DNA of 64,000 nt from Aliivibrio sp. (GTDB lineage: Bacteria > Pseudomonadota > Gammaproteobacteria > Enterobacterales > Vibrionaceae): assembly GCA_016764915.1 (NCBI GenBank), contig JAESQY010000060.1, positions 1 through 64,000 of the forward strand. Direction: 5' to 3'. Shown one piece after another: positions 19,365-30,794 of this stretch; the stretch's first letter is position 1, and each line of letters starts with the position of its first letter. The translations under genes and the position numbers were made by a program. Under the pieces are notes generated by a model. The model saw nothing but the letters and a program-made list of their open reading frames with translations, searched no databases and had not been told where the DNA came from.

Positions 19365-19888
19365 TGACAGAAGCATCTAGATTGTCAATCAAACAGTCTG
19401 GACTCCGCTGGTTATGGCTAGCGGCAGTCGTGTTTGTTGCTGATGTAAGTATCAAACTGTTTGTTATGGATAACATGGGGTATGGGTGGGCAAACCGCAT
19501 TGAGATATTGCCCTTCTTTAACTTTTTGTACGTTCATAATTACGGTGCGGCGTTTAGCTTTTTAAGTGATGCATCGGGTTGGCAGCGTTGGTTCTTTACT
19601 GGTATTGCATTTGTTATTTGCAGTTTACTTATCTATTGGATGAGAAAATCGTCCGCTGTAGATAAAATGACCAATGTTGCCTATGCTGCCATTATTGGTG
19701 GTGCCATCGGTAATGTCTTTGACCGATTAGTGCATGGTTTCGTGATTGATTATCTTGATTTTTATTGGGGTAATTATCATTGGCCAGCATTCAATCTTGC
19801 AGATGCCGCTATCTGTATTGGCGCTGGACTGATTGTGTTAGAGGGTTTTAAAGCAGATAAAGCCAAAAAAATTGATAATAGTGACTAA
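19364..19888 (+). CDS. lspA: Lipoprotein signal peptidase II
   Basis: Inner-membrane aspartyl protease that cleaves prolipoprotein signal peptides after Lgt has acted. The 174 residues hold four membrane segments; the two catalytic aspartates lie in [16 protein letters not shown] and FNLADAAI. The ATG overlaps the ileS stop by one base. A stem-loop at 19920-19947 separates it from fkpB. Confidence 0.97.
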   Translation: MTEASRLSIKQSGLRWLWLAAVVFVADVSIKLFVMDNMGYGWANRIEILPFFNFLYVHNYGAAFSFLSDASGWQRWFFTGIAFVICSLLIYWMRKSSAVDKMTNVAYAAIIGGAIGNVFDRLVHGFVIDYLDFYWGNYHWPAFNLADAAICIGAGLIVLEGFKADKAKKIDNSD

Positions 19889-19919
19889 CTGCATGATAGT
19901 TGCTAACCCATTAAATGTG

Positions 19920-19947
19920 AGCGCTGTCCGTTGATTCGGTCGGCGCT
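19920..19947 (+). other. Stem-loop between lspA and fkpB
   Basis: AGCGC and CCG pair with CGG and GCGCT around a short loop. The T-run after it is broken (TTTGCTTT), so it is a weak terminator or processing site. Confidence 0.4.
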
Positions 19948-19994
19948 TTGCTTTATAAAAAGAGCGACAATAGAGAATATTAAGGAAGCAAACA

Positions 19995-20432
19995 ATGTCG
20001 GTAATTAAAAAGAACAGTGAAGTTCTGATGCATTTTACCATTAAATTGCACGATGGTTCAGTGGCTGATTCAACCGCCAATTCAGGGAAACCTGCAAAAT
20101 TTGTCATGGGTGATGGTTCGTTAAGTGACAACTTTGAAAAGTGTCTTCTCGGTTTAGAGGCGGATACAAAACACAGCTTAGAGCTCGACGCTGAAGATGC
20201 ATTCGGAATGCCAAATCCAGATAATATTCATCATATGGACAGAAGTAAATTTGTCGGTGAATCAAAAGCTGAAGTCGGTACCATAATGGCGTTTAGTAGC
20301 CCTGATGGTATGGAAGTGCCTGGGATTATTACCGAAGTTGTTGGGAATTCTGTGACGGTTGACTTTAATCATCCACTAGCTGGTCAAGATGTCATTTTTG
20401 ATATAGAAATTATCTCTGTAAATAACGTTTAA
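19995..20432 (+). CDS. fkpB: FKBP-type peptidyl-prolyl isomerase, SlpA/FkpB type
   Basis: A 145-residue cytoplasmic proline isomerase with an inserted-flap (IF) chaperone domain. The FKBP core shows HFTIKLHDGSVADST, FVMGDGSL, and the closing HPLAGQDVIFDIEI typical of SlpA. It lies just upstream of ispH, the same order as in E. coli (lspA-fkpB-ispH). Confidence 0.95.
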   Translation: MSVIKKNSEVLMHFTIKLHDGSVADSTANSGKPAKFVMGDGSLSDNFEKCLLGLEADTKHSLELDAEDAFGMPNPDNIHHMDRSKFVGESKAEVGTIMAFSSPDGMEVPGIITEVVGNSVTVDFNHPLAGQDVIFDIEIISVNNV

Positions 20433-20453
20433 GTTATCAAAGTAGAATATAAG

Positions 20454-21397
20454 ATGAAATACTATTAGCTAACCCTCGCGGTTTCTGTGCAGGCGTCGAC
20501 CGTGCTATTAGCATTGTTGAGCGTGCATTAGAGATGTATCAGCCACCTATTTATGTTCGTCATGAAGTCGTACATAACCGTTTTGTCGTAGAGGGATTAA
20601 AACAGCGAGGAGCTATTTTTGTCGAGGAGCTGTCTGAAGTGCCTGATGACAATATTGTCATTTTTTCAGCGCATGGTGTATCTCAAGCGGTACGTACAGA
20701 GGCAAGAGATCGTCAATTAACCGTGTTCGACGCCACTTGTCCACTGGTCACTAAAGTGCATATGGAAGTAGCCAGAGCAAGTCGAAAACATATGGAAGTG
20801 GTGCTAATTGGCCATGCTGGTCATCCTGAAGTCGAGGGGACTATGGAGCAGTATGCGAGTGTTAAAGGCGGCATGTATCTAGTCGAAACGCCAGCGGATG
20901 TAGACCGATTAGTGGTTGCCGATCCAAGCAATTTTCACTATGTAAGCCAGACCACCCTATCTGTGGATGAAACGTCTGACGTCATCACTAAATTACGTGA
21001 AGTATTTCCAGATATTCAAGGTCCAAGAAAAGATGACATTTGCTACGCGACTCAAAACCGACAAGATGCGGTACGTGAAATGGCCAGTAAAGTAGATGTG
21101 TTGATTGTTGTTGGTTCCAAAAATTCCTCAAATTCAACTCGATTAAAAGAGTTATCTGAAAAACTAGGTACTTCAGCTTATTTAACGGACTGCCCTGAAG
21201 ATATTCAATTAGATTGGCTTGATGGCAAAGAGTTAGTTGGTGTTACTGCAGGTGCTTCGGCTCCTGAAGAGCTGGTGAATCAAATTATAGAGCGTATTAA
21301 AGAGATTGGAAATGCGACGGTTGAAGAGCTAAGTGGCCGAGAAGAAAATATGTTCTTTGAAGTGCCAAAAGAGCTTCAAATTAAAAATATAACCTAG
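20454..21397 (+). CDS. ispH: 4-hydroxy-3-methylbut-2-enyl diphosphate reductase, 5' frameshift
   Basis: Last enzyme of the MEP isoprenoid pathway, a 4Fe-4S reductase. From 20459 onward the sequence encodes the whole conserved protein, including [10 protein letters not shown] (ligand C12 at 20486-20488), [10 protein letters not shown] and KDDICYAT. The expected start ATG AAA ATA CTA TTA appears as ATG AAA TAC TAT TAG: one A is missing from the run at 20457-20459, so translation from ATG 20454 stops after four codons. No ATG, GTG or TTG occurs in the correct frame until ATG 20534, which would omit 27 residues including the essential C12. Either this is a sequencing or assembly indel, or the gene uses an unusual start. 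The rest of the frame is intact and conserved. Confidence 0.88.
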
Positions 21398-21406
21398 AAT
21401 CTTTAA

Positions 21407-22272
<866 letters not shown>

Positions 22273-22282
22273 TGCACTGGGT

Positions 22283-22320
22283 ACTTATGCACCTTAGTCT
22301 TCGGTGTGTAAGTGCTTTAT
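22283..22320 (+). terminator. Probable terminator of dapB
   Basis: Stem ACTTATGCACC / GGTGTGTAAGT (two G-U pairs), 9-base loop. The T-run is short and broken (CTTTAT), so strength is uncertain. Confidence 0.5.
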
Positions 22321-22761
22321 TCATAACTGGTGAATAATATTTCCACTTAAAACCTCCTCTATTTCCTGCGACTTATCTTGTTTTTTCATTGTAATTGTTG
22401 GTATTCTTATCTCAACAGCTCATAACTAATGCTTTGTTGGTGTGTTTATCGATTGCCTTTTAATGGGCACAAAATTTTTAAGTCAAAAAAGATAAATTTT
22501 CAATAAAAAATGATTTATAGATGAAAAAATCACAAAAGCACATCTTTAAGTGTTTTTTTTAATGTTCTTATGCTGCTTTTTGCTTGAAATGCTCGAAAGT
22601 GGCGGTTATTTTTTGGTAATTTGTTGACACTTACTCTATAAATAACTAAACTCTCGCTAATTTGTCGAAAATTAGTTATTTTAATTTATGACTTTGCTCA
22701 GATTAGAGTGAATAAGAAAAAAATCACTCTAACTGCATTTTTATTGTTTTTGGAGGTTGTC
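22321..22761 (+). promoter_or_regulatory. carAB leader region with promoter and hairpin
   Basis: AT-rich, no gene. A perfect -35 TTGACA lies at 22624-22629; 17 bases later TAAACT (22647-22652) is a moderate -10. Transcription from there would give a leader of about 100 bases containing a perfect 9-bp hairpin, TTAGAGTGA (22703-22711) with TCACTCTAA (22724-22732), 19 bases before the carA ribosome site. No clear ArgR or PurR box was seen. Nothing recognisable lies in 22321-22620. Confidence 0.5.
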
Positions 22762-23904
22762 TTGAGTAAATCTGCACTGTTAGTCCTTGAAGATGGGACT
22801 GTGTTCCGTGGTGAATCAATTGGGGCAGATGGTTCTTCTGTTGGGGAAGTCGTTTTTAATACCTCGATGACTGGGTATCAAGAGATCTTAACGGATCCCT
22901 CTTATTCTCAGCAAATTGTTACTCTAACTTATCCACATATAGGCAATACAGGAACTAACTCTGAAGATGAAGAGTCCTCTTCTATTCATGCCCAAGGCTT
23001 AGTTATCCGTGACCTCCCTCTTTTAGCTTCAAACTTTCGTAATCAACAATCCCTTTCTGACTATTTAAAATCTCAAAATATTGTAGGCATTGCTGAAATT
23101 GATACGCGTAAATTGACTCGTATTTTACGTGAGAAGGGCGCTCAAGGCGGATGTATTGTTGCCGGTGATAATATCGATGAAGCCTTAGCACTAGCCAAAG
23201 CAAAAGCTTTCCCTGGATTAAAAGGTATGGATTTGGCTAAAGAGGTGACAACCTCTGAAGCATACCAATGGAAGCAAGGCTCTTGGACGTTAACGGATGG
23301 TTTACCTGAAGCGAAAGATGACAGTGAACTTCCTTTCCATGTTGTGGCTTATGACTTTGGTGCGAAACGCAATATTCTGCGTATGTTAGTTGACCGAGGT
23401 TGTCGTCTAACAGTAGTTCCAGCGCAAACATCTGCAGAAGATGTATTAGCAATGAATCCTGATGGTGTGTTCTTATCAAATGGACCGGGTGACCCAGAAC
23501 CTTGTACCTACGCGATTGAAGCGACCAAAACCTTCCTTGATAAAGGCTTACCCATTTTTGGTATCTGTCTTGGGCATCAAATTCTAGCTTTAGCAAGTGG
23601 TGCGCAAACAGTGAAGATGAAATTTGGTCACCATGGTGCAAACCACCCAGTTAAAGATCTCGACCGCAATGTGGTTATGATTACTTCTCAAAACCATGGC
23701 TTTGCAGCGGATGAAGAGACACTGCCTGCTAACTTACGCGCAACACATAAATCCCTGTTTGATGGCTCTTTGCAAGGTATACATCGCACTGACAAACCTG
23801 CATTTAGCTTCCAAGGGCATCCAGAGGCAAGCCCAGGACCACATGATGCAGCACCTTTGTTTAACCACTTTATCGACCTTATTAAACAGTTTAAAAACGC
23901 TTAA
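22762..23904 (+). CDS. carA: Carbamoyl-phosphate synthase small subunit
   Basis: Glutaminase subunit that feeds ammonia to CarB for arginine and pyrimidine synthesis. I place the start at TTG 22762: GGAGG (22752-22756) is five bases upstream, and the protein then begins with the family sequence [16 protein letters not shown] and has 380 residues, the normal length. The frame is open further upstream to GTG 22708, but that part overlaps the leader hairpin and does not resemble CarA. The class I amidotransferase site is GICLGHQ, with the His/Glu pair in [10 protein letters not shown]. carB follows 17 bases later. Confidence 0.96.
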   Translation: MSKSALLVLEDGTVFRGESIGADGSSVGEVVFNTSMTGYQEILTDPSYSQQIVTLTYPHIGNTGTNSEDEESSSIHAQGLVIRDLPLLASNFRNQQSLSDYLKSQNIVGIAEIDTRKLTRILREKGAQGGCIVAGDNIDEALALAKAKAFPGLKGMDLAKEVTTSEAYQWKQGSWTLTDGLPEAKDDSELPFHVVAYDFGAKRNILRMLVDRGCRLTVVPAQTSAEDVLAMNPDGVFLSNGPGDPEPCTYAIEATKTFLDKGLPIFGICLGHQILALASGAQTVKMKFGHHGANHPVKDLDRNVVMITSQNHGFAADEETLPANLRATHKSLFDGSLQGIHRTDKPAFSFQGHPEASPGPHDAAPLFNHFIDLIKQFKNA

Positions 23905-23921
23905 ATCGGAGTAGTGAAAAA

Positions 23922-26900
23922 ATGGCAAAACGTACTGATATTAAAAGCGTACTAATTTTAGGTGCTGGTCCAATTGTTATTGGGCAAGCTTGTGAGTTTG
24001 ACTACTCTGGCGCACAAGCGTGTAAGGCACTACGTGAAGAGGGCTACCGAGTTATTCTTGTTAACTCAAATCCGGCGACTATCATGACCGACCCAGACAT
24101 GGCTGATGCAACCTATATCGAGCCTATTCAGTGGGAAGTAGTTCGTAACATCATTGAAAAAGAGCGCCCGGATGCCGTGTTGCCGACAATGGGAGGGCAA
24201 ACGGCGCTTAATTGCGCGTTAGATCTTGAAAAACATGGTGTGCTGGCCGAATTCGGTGTTGAAATGATTGGTGCGACAGCGGATGCAATTGATAAAGCTG
24301 AAAACCGTTCGCGATTTGATAAAGCGATGAAATCGATTGGTCTAGACTGTCCTCGTGCTGATACCGCAACCACCATGGAGGAGGCTTATAAAGTTCTCGA
24401 TATGGTTGGCTTCCCTTGTATTATTAGACCTTCTTTTACTATGGGGGGCTCTGGGGGCGGTATTGCGTACAACAAAGAAGAGTTTGAAGAGATTTGTACT
24501 AACGGTTTAGAGTTATCACCAACCAATGAGCTGCTGATTGATGAATCTCTCATCGGTTGGAAAGAGTATGAGACGGAAGTGGTTCGTGATAAAAACGACA
24601 ACTGCATTATCGTTTGTACTATTGAAAACTTTGATGCAATGGGGGTTCATACCGGCGACTCAATCACCGTTGCGCCAGCCCAGACATTAACCGACAAAGA
24701 GTACCAGTTGATGCGAAATGCATCACTTGCCGTACTGCGTGAAATTGGTATCGAAACAGGCGGTTCAAACGTTCAATTCGGCATCAACCCAAAAGATGGC
24801 CGTATGGTGGTTATCGAGATGAACCCTCGAGTATCACGCTCATCAGCATTAGCGTCTAAAGCTACGGGGTTCCCGATAGCTAAGATTGCCGCCAAACTTG
24901 CTATTGGTTATACATTAGATGAGTTGATGAATGATATCACTGGTGGCAAAACGCCAGCATCATTCGAACCAACTATTGATTATGTTGTAACTAAAATTCC
25001 ACGTTTTAACTTTGAAAAGTTTGCCGGTGCTAATGATCGTTTGACCACTCAGATGAAATCAGTCGGTGAGGTGATGGCCATTGGTCGTAACCTACAAGAG
25101 TCACTGCATAAAGCACTTCGTGGTTTAGAAGTGGGTGCAAATGGTTTTGATGAGATGGTGGACTTGGATGACCCTGCTTTAATGAGCAAGATTCGTCATG
25201 AGCTTAAAGAGCCTGGTTCTGAACGTATTTGGTACATTGCAGACGCTTTCCGTGCAGGCATGTCAGTAGATGGCGTCTTCAATTTAACCAATGTTGACCG
25301 TTGGTTTTTAGTGCAAATTGAAGATATTGTAAAGCTGGAACATAAAATTAAAGAGAACGGATTTGCAGGGCTGAATAAAGATGTGTTGCGCAAGCTAAAG
25401 CGTAAGGGTTTTGCCGATGCTCGTCTTGCTACGCTACTTGGTGTAGCCGAGAGCGAGATTCGCAAACTACGCTATCAGCATGATATCCACCCAGTTTATA
25501 AACGCGTTGATACGTGTGCTGCTGAGTTTTCATCAGATACAGCTTACATGTACTCAACATACGATGAAGAGTGTGAAGCAAACCCTACCGATAAAGAAAA
25601 AATTATGATTCTTGGTGGCGGTCCGAACCGCATTGGTCAAGGTATTGAGTTTGATTACTGCTGTGTGCATGCTTCATTAGCGTTGCGTGAAGATGGGTAT
25701 GAAACCATTATGGTCAACTGTAACCCTGAGACAGTATCAACAGATTACGATACCTCAGACCGCCTCTATTTCGAACCTGTTACTCTCGAAGATGTATTAG
25801 CAATAGCGCGTATTGAAAAGCCAAAGGGCGTGATTGTTCAGTATGGTGGACAGACACCGTTGAAACTTGCTCGCGCTCTTGAGGCTGCTGGTGTACCAAT
25901 TATTGGCACTAGCCCTGATGCCATAGACCGAGCAGAAGATCGTGAACGATTTCAACAGGCAGTTGATCGCTTAGGCCTACTTCAACCGAAAAATGCGACA
26001 GTGACCGCAATGGATCAAGCCATTGAAAAATCAAAAGAGATTGGCTTTCCATTAGTTGTTCGTCCTTCATACGTTTTAGGCGGACGTGCGATGGAAATTG
26101 TTTATGATGAAACGGATTTACGTCGTTACTTTAATGAAGCAGTTAGTGTTTCTAATGAATCACCAGTACTGCTTGACCGTTTTTTAGATGATGCGACTGA
26201 AGTTGATGTTGATGCAATCTGTGACGGCGAGCGTGTGGTGATTGGCGGTATTTTAGAGCACATCGAGCAAGCAGGGGTCCATTCCGGTGATTCAGCCTGT
26301 TCACTGCCTGCTTACACACTAAGTAACGAAATTCAAGATGAGATGCGTCGACAAGTTGAGAAGCTGGCATTTGAGCTGGGTGTACGTGGTTTGATGAATG
26401 TTCAGTTTGCTGTCAAAGGTAACGATGTCTATTTGATTGAAGTGAATCCACGTGCTGCACGTACGGTGCCATTTACCTCAAAAGCGACTGGCGTACCATT
26501 GGCCAAAATTGCGGCACGTGTTATGGCTGGGCAATCACTAGAGTCGCAGGGCTTTACTAAAGAGATTATCCCGCCTTACTACTCAGTAAAAGAGGTAGTA
26601 CTGCCGTTTAACAAGTTCCCAGGAGTTGACCCACTGTTAGGGCCAGAAATGCGCTCAACAGGGGAAGTGATGGGTATTGCTGATAACTTTGCAGAAGCGT
26701 TTGCTAAAGCGGACTTAGGCTGTGGTAAAGAGTACTCAGATGACGAATCTGGACCTGGTCGTGCGCTGCTCTCGGTTCGTAATAATGATAAGCAACGTGT
26801 TGTTGATTTAGCCTCTAAGTTGATTAAGTTAGGGTATGAGCTAGATGCGACGCATGGTACAGCGGTCATCTTAGGCGAAGCGGGCATAAATCCTCGCTTG

Positions 26901-27152
26901 GTTAATAAGGTACACGAAGGACGTCCACACATTCTCGACCGTATTAAAAATGGAGAGTACAGTTACATTGTTAATACAGCAGAAGGTCGTCAAGCAATTG
27001 AAGATTCAAAACTTCTTCGTCGCGGTGCGCTTGGTGGTAAAGTGAATTACACCACTACGTTAAACGCAGCATTTGCGACTTGTATGGCACATACTGCGGA
27101 CAACAAAGCATCGGTCACCTCAATTCAAGAGTGGCACGCGAAGATTAAATAA
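23922..27152 (+). CDS. carB: Carbamoyl-phosphate synthase large subunit
   Basis: Synthesises carbamoyl phosphate from bicarbonate, ammonia and two ATP. The 1076 residues consist of two homologous ATP-grasp halves ([20 protein letters not shown] at the N-terminus; [20 protein letters not shown] near 560) and a C-terminal MGS-like allosteric domain. Length and motifs are normal. Translated from ATG with GGAG upstream; ends at a strong bidirectional terminator. Confidence 0.98.
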   Translation: MAKRTDIKSVLILGAGPIVIGQACEFDYSGAQACKALREEGYRVILVNSNPATIMTDPDMADATYIEPIQWEVVRNIIEKERPDAVLPTMGGQTALNCALDLEKHGVLAEFGVEMIGATADAIDKAENRSRFDKAMKSIGLDCPRADTATTMEEAYKVLDMVGFPCIIRPSFTMGGSGGGIAYNKEEFEEICTNGLELSPTNELLIDESLIGWKEYETEVVRDKNDNCIIVCTIENFDAMGVHTGDSITVAPAQTLTDKEYQLMRNASLAVLREIGIETGGSNVQFGINPKDGRMVVIEMNPRVSRSSALASKATGFPIAKIAAKLAIGYTLDELMNDITGGKTPASFEPTIDYVVTKIPRFNFEKFAGANDRLTTQMKSVGEVMAIGRNLQESLHKALRGLEVGANGFDEMVDLDDPALMSKIRHELKEPGSERIWYIADAFRAGMSVDGVFNLTNVDRWFLVQIEDIVKLEHKIKENGFAGLNKDVLRKLKRKGFADARLATLLGVAESEIRKLRYQHDIHPVYKRVDTCAAEFSSDTAYMYSTYDEECEANPTDKEKIMILGGGPNRIGQGIEFDYCCVHASLALREDGYETIMVNCNPETVSTDYDTSDRLYFEPVTLEDVLAIARIEKPKGVIVQYGGQTPLKLARALEAAGVPIIGTSPDAIDRAEDRERFQQAVDRLGLLQPKNATVTAMDQAIEKSKEIGFPLVVRPSYVLGGRAMEIVYDETDLRRYFNEAVSVSNESPVLLDRFLDDATEVDVDAICDGERVVIGGILEHIEQAGVHSGDSACSLPAYTLSNEIQDEMRRQVEKLAFELGVRGLMNVQFAVKGNDVYLIEVNPRAARTVPFTSKATGVPLAKIAARVMAGQSLESQGFTKEIIPPYYSVKEVVLPFNKFPGVDPLLGPEMRSTGEVMGIADNFAEAFAKADLGCGKEYSDDESGPGRALLSVRNNDKQRVVDLASKLIKLGYELDATHGTAVILGEAGINPRLVNKVHEGRPHILDRIKNGEYSYIVNTAEGRQAIEDSKLLRRGALGGKVNYTTTLNAAFATCMAHTADNKASVTSIQEWHAKIK

Positions 27153-27171
27153 ACACGAATAACGTTCAAAT

Positions 27172-27209
27172 AAAAGAGCCGTAACGTCTGACGTTACGGC
27201 TCTTTTTTT
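27172..27209. terminator. Bidirectional terminator between carB and dacB
   Basis: A perfect 12-bp stem GAGCCGTAACGT / ACGTTACGGCTC with a 3-base loop, A-run before and seven T after, between convergent genes. Confidence 0.93.
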
Positions 27210-27228
27210 CAATCAAAATATAGGGTAA

Positions 27229-28644
27229 CTACAAGGTGTCGTTAATCATACTTTGATAAAAGTCACGCTCAAAACGTTCAATAGGTGATTGCACTGGAGG
27301 CGCGTTGTCCAGCTTTTTAACAGGATGGTAATCTGCGATGAGTTGAATAAACAACAGGATTTCCCCTTTTTTTGTGTTCACAAATCCCGCCATATTGTAA
27401 CTGCCAAACAGTGAACCACTTTTAGCTGTAATGGCATTGAGTATTGGTGCTTTGCGCATGCTAGCACGATACTTTAATGTGCCATCAACACCTGAAGTGG
27501 GAAGGGCATCTAACAGATTGAGTTCGCTGTTGTGTCGGTAGATATAGGAGAGAACCGTGCTGAGTTGCTGTGCTGTCATTTTATTGTTTCTCGATAATCC
27601 CGAACCATCGGCTAACACGGCGAGTTCAATATCAATGTTTGCTTGTTGCAACAAAATGGCTTTAATCGCCGCAGTGCCGTTACTAAAACTGCCTGCTTGC
27701 TGATAATAAATATGACCGAGTGTTTTGGTTATATTGTCAGCATAGAGGTTGTTTGACTCTTTCAACATGGTCTTAATCAACAAAGAGAGAGGCTCTGACT
27801 GGTGAGTCGCAAGGGGGGATTCTGAGGGCTGGAAATCTGCAGTTGGAACGCCTTGCAAAATATCACCTTCAAGCTGGATGTTATGATCAGTGAGTAATCG
27901 TTGAACCACATGTTTGCTGTATAAAAAAGTATTCTGCACGGCAAACTTAAGGGGCAGTGGTGTTGAGCGTTGCTGTAAACATCCGGATAAATGATAGTGA
28001 TTATTTGGGCTAGTGAGCAGCTCTAAATCGCAAAATTGACTTTTTTTCTCTGATTTAGAGACGCTAATCGCGGAAGTGTTTACCTCTATAGATTGGTGCT
28101 GAGGCACATGAACACGGGTTTTTCCGTTACTTTCTGTATAAATGGAGGCCATGACCGCATTTTGATTGAGCGTAATAGCACTGGATGGCGCACTGTATCC
28201 TATTCCCATAATATCCCAAGGCCAGCCAACACCGCGTTCATAACCAGTAAAAACAGAGTCGTTGAGCCAAAGGTTGCCTTTAATTGAGTGTAACCCTGAC
28301 TGTTTTGCTTGCTGTAACAGCTGTGACAGGTTCTGTTCGGTCAAAGTGGGGTCACCACTGAAATTAATCACCACATCGCTGCCATCGCGCTGCAGAGAGG
28401 TTTTAAATTGATAGTTATCAGTGAGCAGCAGTTTGGCCGCGAGTGCAGTGACGAGCTTTTGTGTGCTGGCGGGGGGGATCATCTGCTCACTGTTGTGATT
28501 GAGCAATGTTTTCCCGCTGGATAGAGAGTGAACAAACAGTGAGGCGCGACTTCCCTTTGGTAATTGCTGCAGAGCCGTATCCACAGAGGCTTGGACTGAT
28601 GAGGTGATCATAACAAACAGAGAAAAAGCAAGGCGAAGTGTCAT
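27229..28644 (-). CDS. dacB: D-alanyl-D-alanine carboxypeptidase/endopeptidase, PBP4 family
   Basis: Periplasmic class C low-molecular-mass penicillin-binding protein that trims and cleaves peptidoglycan cross-links. I start it at ATG 28644, giving 471 residues with a signal peptide (TLRLAFSLFVMITSSVQA) as expected. The longer frame to 28707 would run into the ompU terminator. The active-site motifs are SxxK in PPASTQKL, SxN in KESNNLYAD and KSG in TAKSGSLFGS. It lies downstream of ompU on the same strand, separated by that terminator. Confidence 0.93.
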   Translation of the reverse strand: MTLRLAFSLFVMITSSVQASVDTALQQLPKGSRASLFVHSLSSGKTLLNHNSEQMIPPASTQKLVTALAAKLLLTDNYQFKTSLQRDGSDVVINFSGDPTLTEQNLSQLLQQAKQSGLHSIKGNLWLNDSVFTGYERGVGWPWDIMGIGYSAPSSAITLNQNAVMASIYTESNGKTRVHVPQHQSIEVNTSAISVSKSEKKSQFCDLELLTSPNNHYHLSGCLQQRSTPLPLKFAVQNTFLYSKHVVQRLLTDHNIQLEGDILQGVPTADFQPSESPLATHQSEPLSLLIKTMLKESNNLYADNITKTLGHIYYQQAGSFSNGTAAIKAILLQQANIDIELAVLADGSGLSRNNKMTAQQLSTVLSYIYRHNSELNLLDALPTSGVDGTLKYRASMRKAPILNAITAKSGSLFGSYNMAGFVNTKKGEILLFIQLIADYHPVKKLDNAPPVQSPIERFERDFYQSMINDTL

Positions 28645-28689
28645 AGATGATAGCCATTTAAGAGAGTGCGAGATGGCAGTATAACAGAT

Positions 28690-28722
28690 AAAAAAAAACG
28701 CCTGCATGAGTCAGCAGACGTT
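28690..28722 (-). terminator. Intrinsic terminator of ompU
   Basis: On the minus strand AACGTCTGC / GCAGGCGTT (one G-U), 8-base loop, followed by a long U-run. It lies 25 bases after the ompU stop. Confidence 0.88.
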
Positions 28723-28746
28723 TAGTTTGTAGCGAATTAGACTGGA

Positions 28747-29733
28747 TTAGAAGTCGTAACGCATACCGAGTGCTAGCTCATCTTCAGCTTGAATATTAGA
28801 AATACCGTTACCAGAATCTAATAGGTTGAAGTTGTACGAGATGTAAGTACGGAAGTTGCTATTAAAGAAGTAAGTCGCATCAACCGCTACTCTGTCAATA
28901 GAGTCTGCAGAGTCTTTACTGTCTACTTCAGCGTTGTTGTAGGTGGTTGTGAACACGGTTTTACCCATAGTGTAAGCCGCTGCTAATTCGTAACCTGTGT
29001 AGTCGCCATCTGTTTCAGCAACTTGACCATCGGTGTAAACACCAGCAAAGTAAAGATCGCCCATAGTGTAAGAGGCAGCAAACATCATTTCATCTTGGTC
29101 ATCTTGATCCGCGTAACCACCACCCAGTGCTAGGCCAGTATCACCGATAGCGTAGATGCCAGATAGTGAGTAACCATCTTTGCCGTTATCTTCGAACTCA
29201 TCTTTTATTACGTTTTTAGTTTGGTCAGCAAAACGGTAACTTGCTTTTAAACTAAGATCAGAGAATTGACCTTTGTAAGCGAGCATGTTGTCAGTACGGT
29301 CTGCTGCAGCAATTTTCATTGCAGCTTCGTTACCGTGGTAAGCCATGATATCAGTGAAATCAGTGATAACATCTAAAGCACCGTCATTTTTACCGTAAGT
29401 GACTTCACCAAACTCGCCGCCGAAACCTGCGTAAGTATAACGGTTTTCTAGATTGCTGCTGTCTGATTCACCTAAAGCCTTATTATCAGCAGTTGTGAAT
29501 TCGCCTTCATAAAAACCAACACCGTATAAACCGTCAGTGATTTGAGTTTTGCCTCTCACATTGATACGAACGCGAGTTTTGTCGTTAACTTTGCCATCTT
29601 GTACTGCCATGCGAGCTTCTGCACGGCCACCAAGCTCTAAAGAGGTGCCATCAGCGGCATAAATTTCTGCTGCGTTAACTGAACCAGCGGTTGCTATTGC
29701 TGCTACTGCTAGAGCAAGAATTGTTTTATTCAT
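28747..29733 (-). CDS. ompU: OmpU-type outer-membrane porin
   Basis: General trimeric porin of the Vibrio outer membrane, which in V. cholerae is ToxR-regulated and confers bile and acid tolerance. The 328 residues start with a signal peptide (MNKTILALAVAAIATAGSVNA), then GTSLELGGRAEARM and the OmpU-like segments LYGVGFYEGEFTT, RYTYAGFGGEFGEVTYGKND and VITDFTDIMAYHG. The C-terminus LGMRYDF ends in Phe, as needed for outer-membrane insertion. AAGGA precedes the start. Its place beside greA matches V. cholerae. Porins diverge quickly, so orthology rather than family is the softer part of the call. Confidence 0.92.
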   Translation of the reverse strand: MNKTILALAVAAIATAGSVNAAEIYAADGTSLELGGRAEARMAVQDGKVNDKTRVRINVRGKTQITDGLYGVGFYEGEFTTADNKALGESDSSNLENRYTYAGFGGEFGEVTYGKNDGALDVITDFTDIMAYHGNEAAMKIAAADRTDNMLAYKGQFSDLSLKASYRFADQTKNVIKDEFEDNGKDGYSLSGIYAIGDTGLALGGGYADQDDQDEMMFAASYTMGDLYFAGVYTDGQVAETDGDYTGYELAAAYTMGKTVFTTTYNNAEVDSKDSADSIDRVAVDATYFFNSNFRTYISYNFNLLDSGNGISNIQAEDELALGMRYDF

Positions 29734-30269
29734 TTTGATTTCCTTTATAAGGGTTCGTAGAAAATTCTATTACATTTCAAATGAAGGCTATTGCTTATAT
29801 TTTCTTATATTTAAGAGGTTATGCAAAGCTCACATATATATTTGGTGAGTTAATTTTTACAGCTAACAGAAACTAATTCGTAGTAAAATTATGTAAAAGT
29901 CGTCGATGATGACCGTTTTAAGCTCATTATTACTGTTGATTTTACAGTTAACGTATTGATTTACATTCTCTATTCTATTTTCAATTAAGTTCTGTTTCAT
30001 TTGAAAGAAAATCGATTTTTTATCTTTTTTGTGCTTTTTTTACACCATATTTTGTGATCAAGATCTACATAATCGGTGGGTAATAAGACAGTTCAACCTG
30101 TTTTACTTCATTTTTAATTTGAAGCGAATAACGAAAAATTAATAGATAGGTGACCAAAGAGCTAACTTTGTTTACACTATCGGCTATTCAAATAGCATGA
30201 TTGAGCACATAAGTTTCAGAGTGAGTGAGTTCAAAACGCGTTAAGTAATTGTGTTGAGGTATTACAGTA
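29734..30269. other. 536-base intergenic region between ompU and greA
   Basis: AT-rich region holding the divergent promoters. A greA promoter is listed separately. On the ompU side I found no convincing -35/-10 pair. Near 30050-30070 the bases TGTGATCAAGATCTACA resemble a degraded CRP site. ToxR-type sites are too degenerate to call by eye. No gene is visible. Confidence 0.6.
30171..30198 (+). promoter_or_regulatory. Probable promoter of greA
   Basis: TTTACA (30171-30176), 16-base spacer, TAGCAT (30193-30198), about 70 bases before the greA start. Confidence 0.45.
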
Positions 30270-30743
30270 ATGGATAAAGTTCCAATGACAGTTCGTGGCG
30301 AGAAAAAGCTGCGTAAAGAGTTAGAAATATTATTGAAGCGTCGCCCAATCATCTCAAAAGCGATTGGTGAAGCCCGTGAATTGGGTGATTTAAAAGAGAA
30401 TGCTGAATACCATGCTGCTCGAGAAGATCAGGGTATTTGTGAAGCTCAAATTCGTGATATTGAGTATAAATTATCACTGTCACAAGTTATTGATGTGACG
30501 AAAATGGATAATAACGGCAAAGTTATTTTTGGTACAACCGTTACGTTAATTGATATAAATTCTGATAAAGAGTTTATTTATCAAATTGTTGCCGATGATG
30601 AAGCAGATATAAAAACGGGCCGGATTTCTGTTAATTCACCTATCGCACGTGGTTTGATTGGTAAAATGGAAGGTGATGAAACCGTGATTCAGACACCTGG
30701 CGGTCAAAAAGAATTTGAAATCGAAAAGGTTGAGTACATTTAA
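30270..30743 (+). CDS. greA: Transcription elongation factor GreA
   Basis: Enters the RNA polymerase secondary channel and stimulates cleavage of backtracked transcripts. The 157 residues form an N-terminal coiled coil with the acidic tip in [16 protein letters not shown] (D and E that hold the catalytic Mg) and a C-terminal FKBP-like domain ending [10 protein letters not shown]. Divergent from ompU and convergent with yhbY. Confidence 0.97.
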   Translation: MDKVPMTVRGEKKLRKELEILLKRRPIISKAIGEARELGDLKENAEYHAAREDQGICEAQIRDIEYKLSLSQVIDVTKMDNNGKVIFGTTVTLIDINSDKEFIYQIVADDEADIKTGRISVNSPIARGLIGKMEGDETVIQTPGGQKEFEIEKVEYI

Positions 30744-30770
30744 TTGTAACAACCCATTAAAAAACGATTA

Positions 30771-30794
30771 AAAAAAAGGCCGCGAAGCGGCCTT
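30771..30794. terminator. Bidirectional terminator between greA and yhbY
   Basis: Stem AAGGCCGC / GCGGCCTT with a GAA loop. The A-run on the left gives a strong U-run for leftward yhbY transcripts; the right side (ATTT) is weaker. The last two stem bases belong to the yhbY stop codon. Confidence 0.85.

Noticed and set aside
22708-22761. N-terminal extension of carA from GTG 22708
   Set aside because: It runs through the leader hairpin and lies upstream of GGAGG. The family N-terminus begins at TTG 22762.
28645-28707. N-terminal extension of dacB to 28707
   Set aside because: It reads through the ompU terminator and places an odd segment before a normal signal peptide at 28644.
30050-30070. 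Possible CRP site between ompU and greA
   Set aside because: One half-site is good but the other matches at too few bases to support a call.
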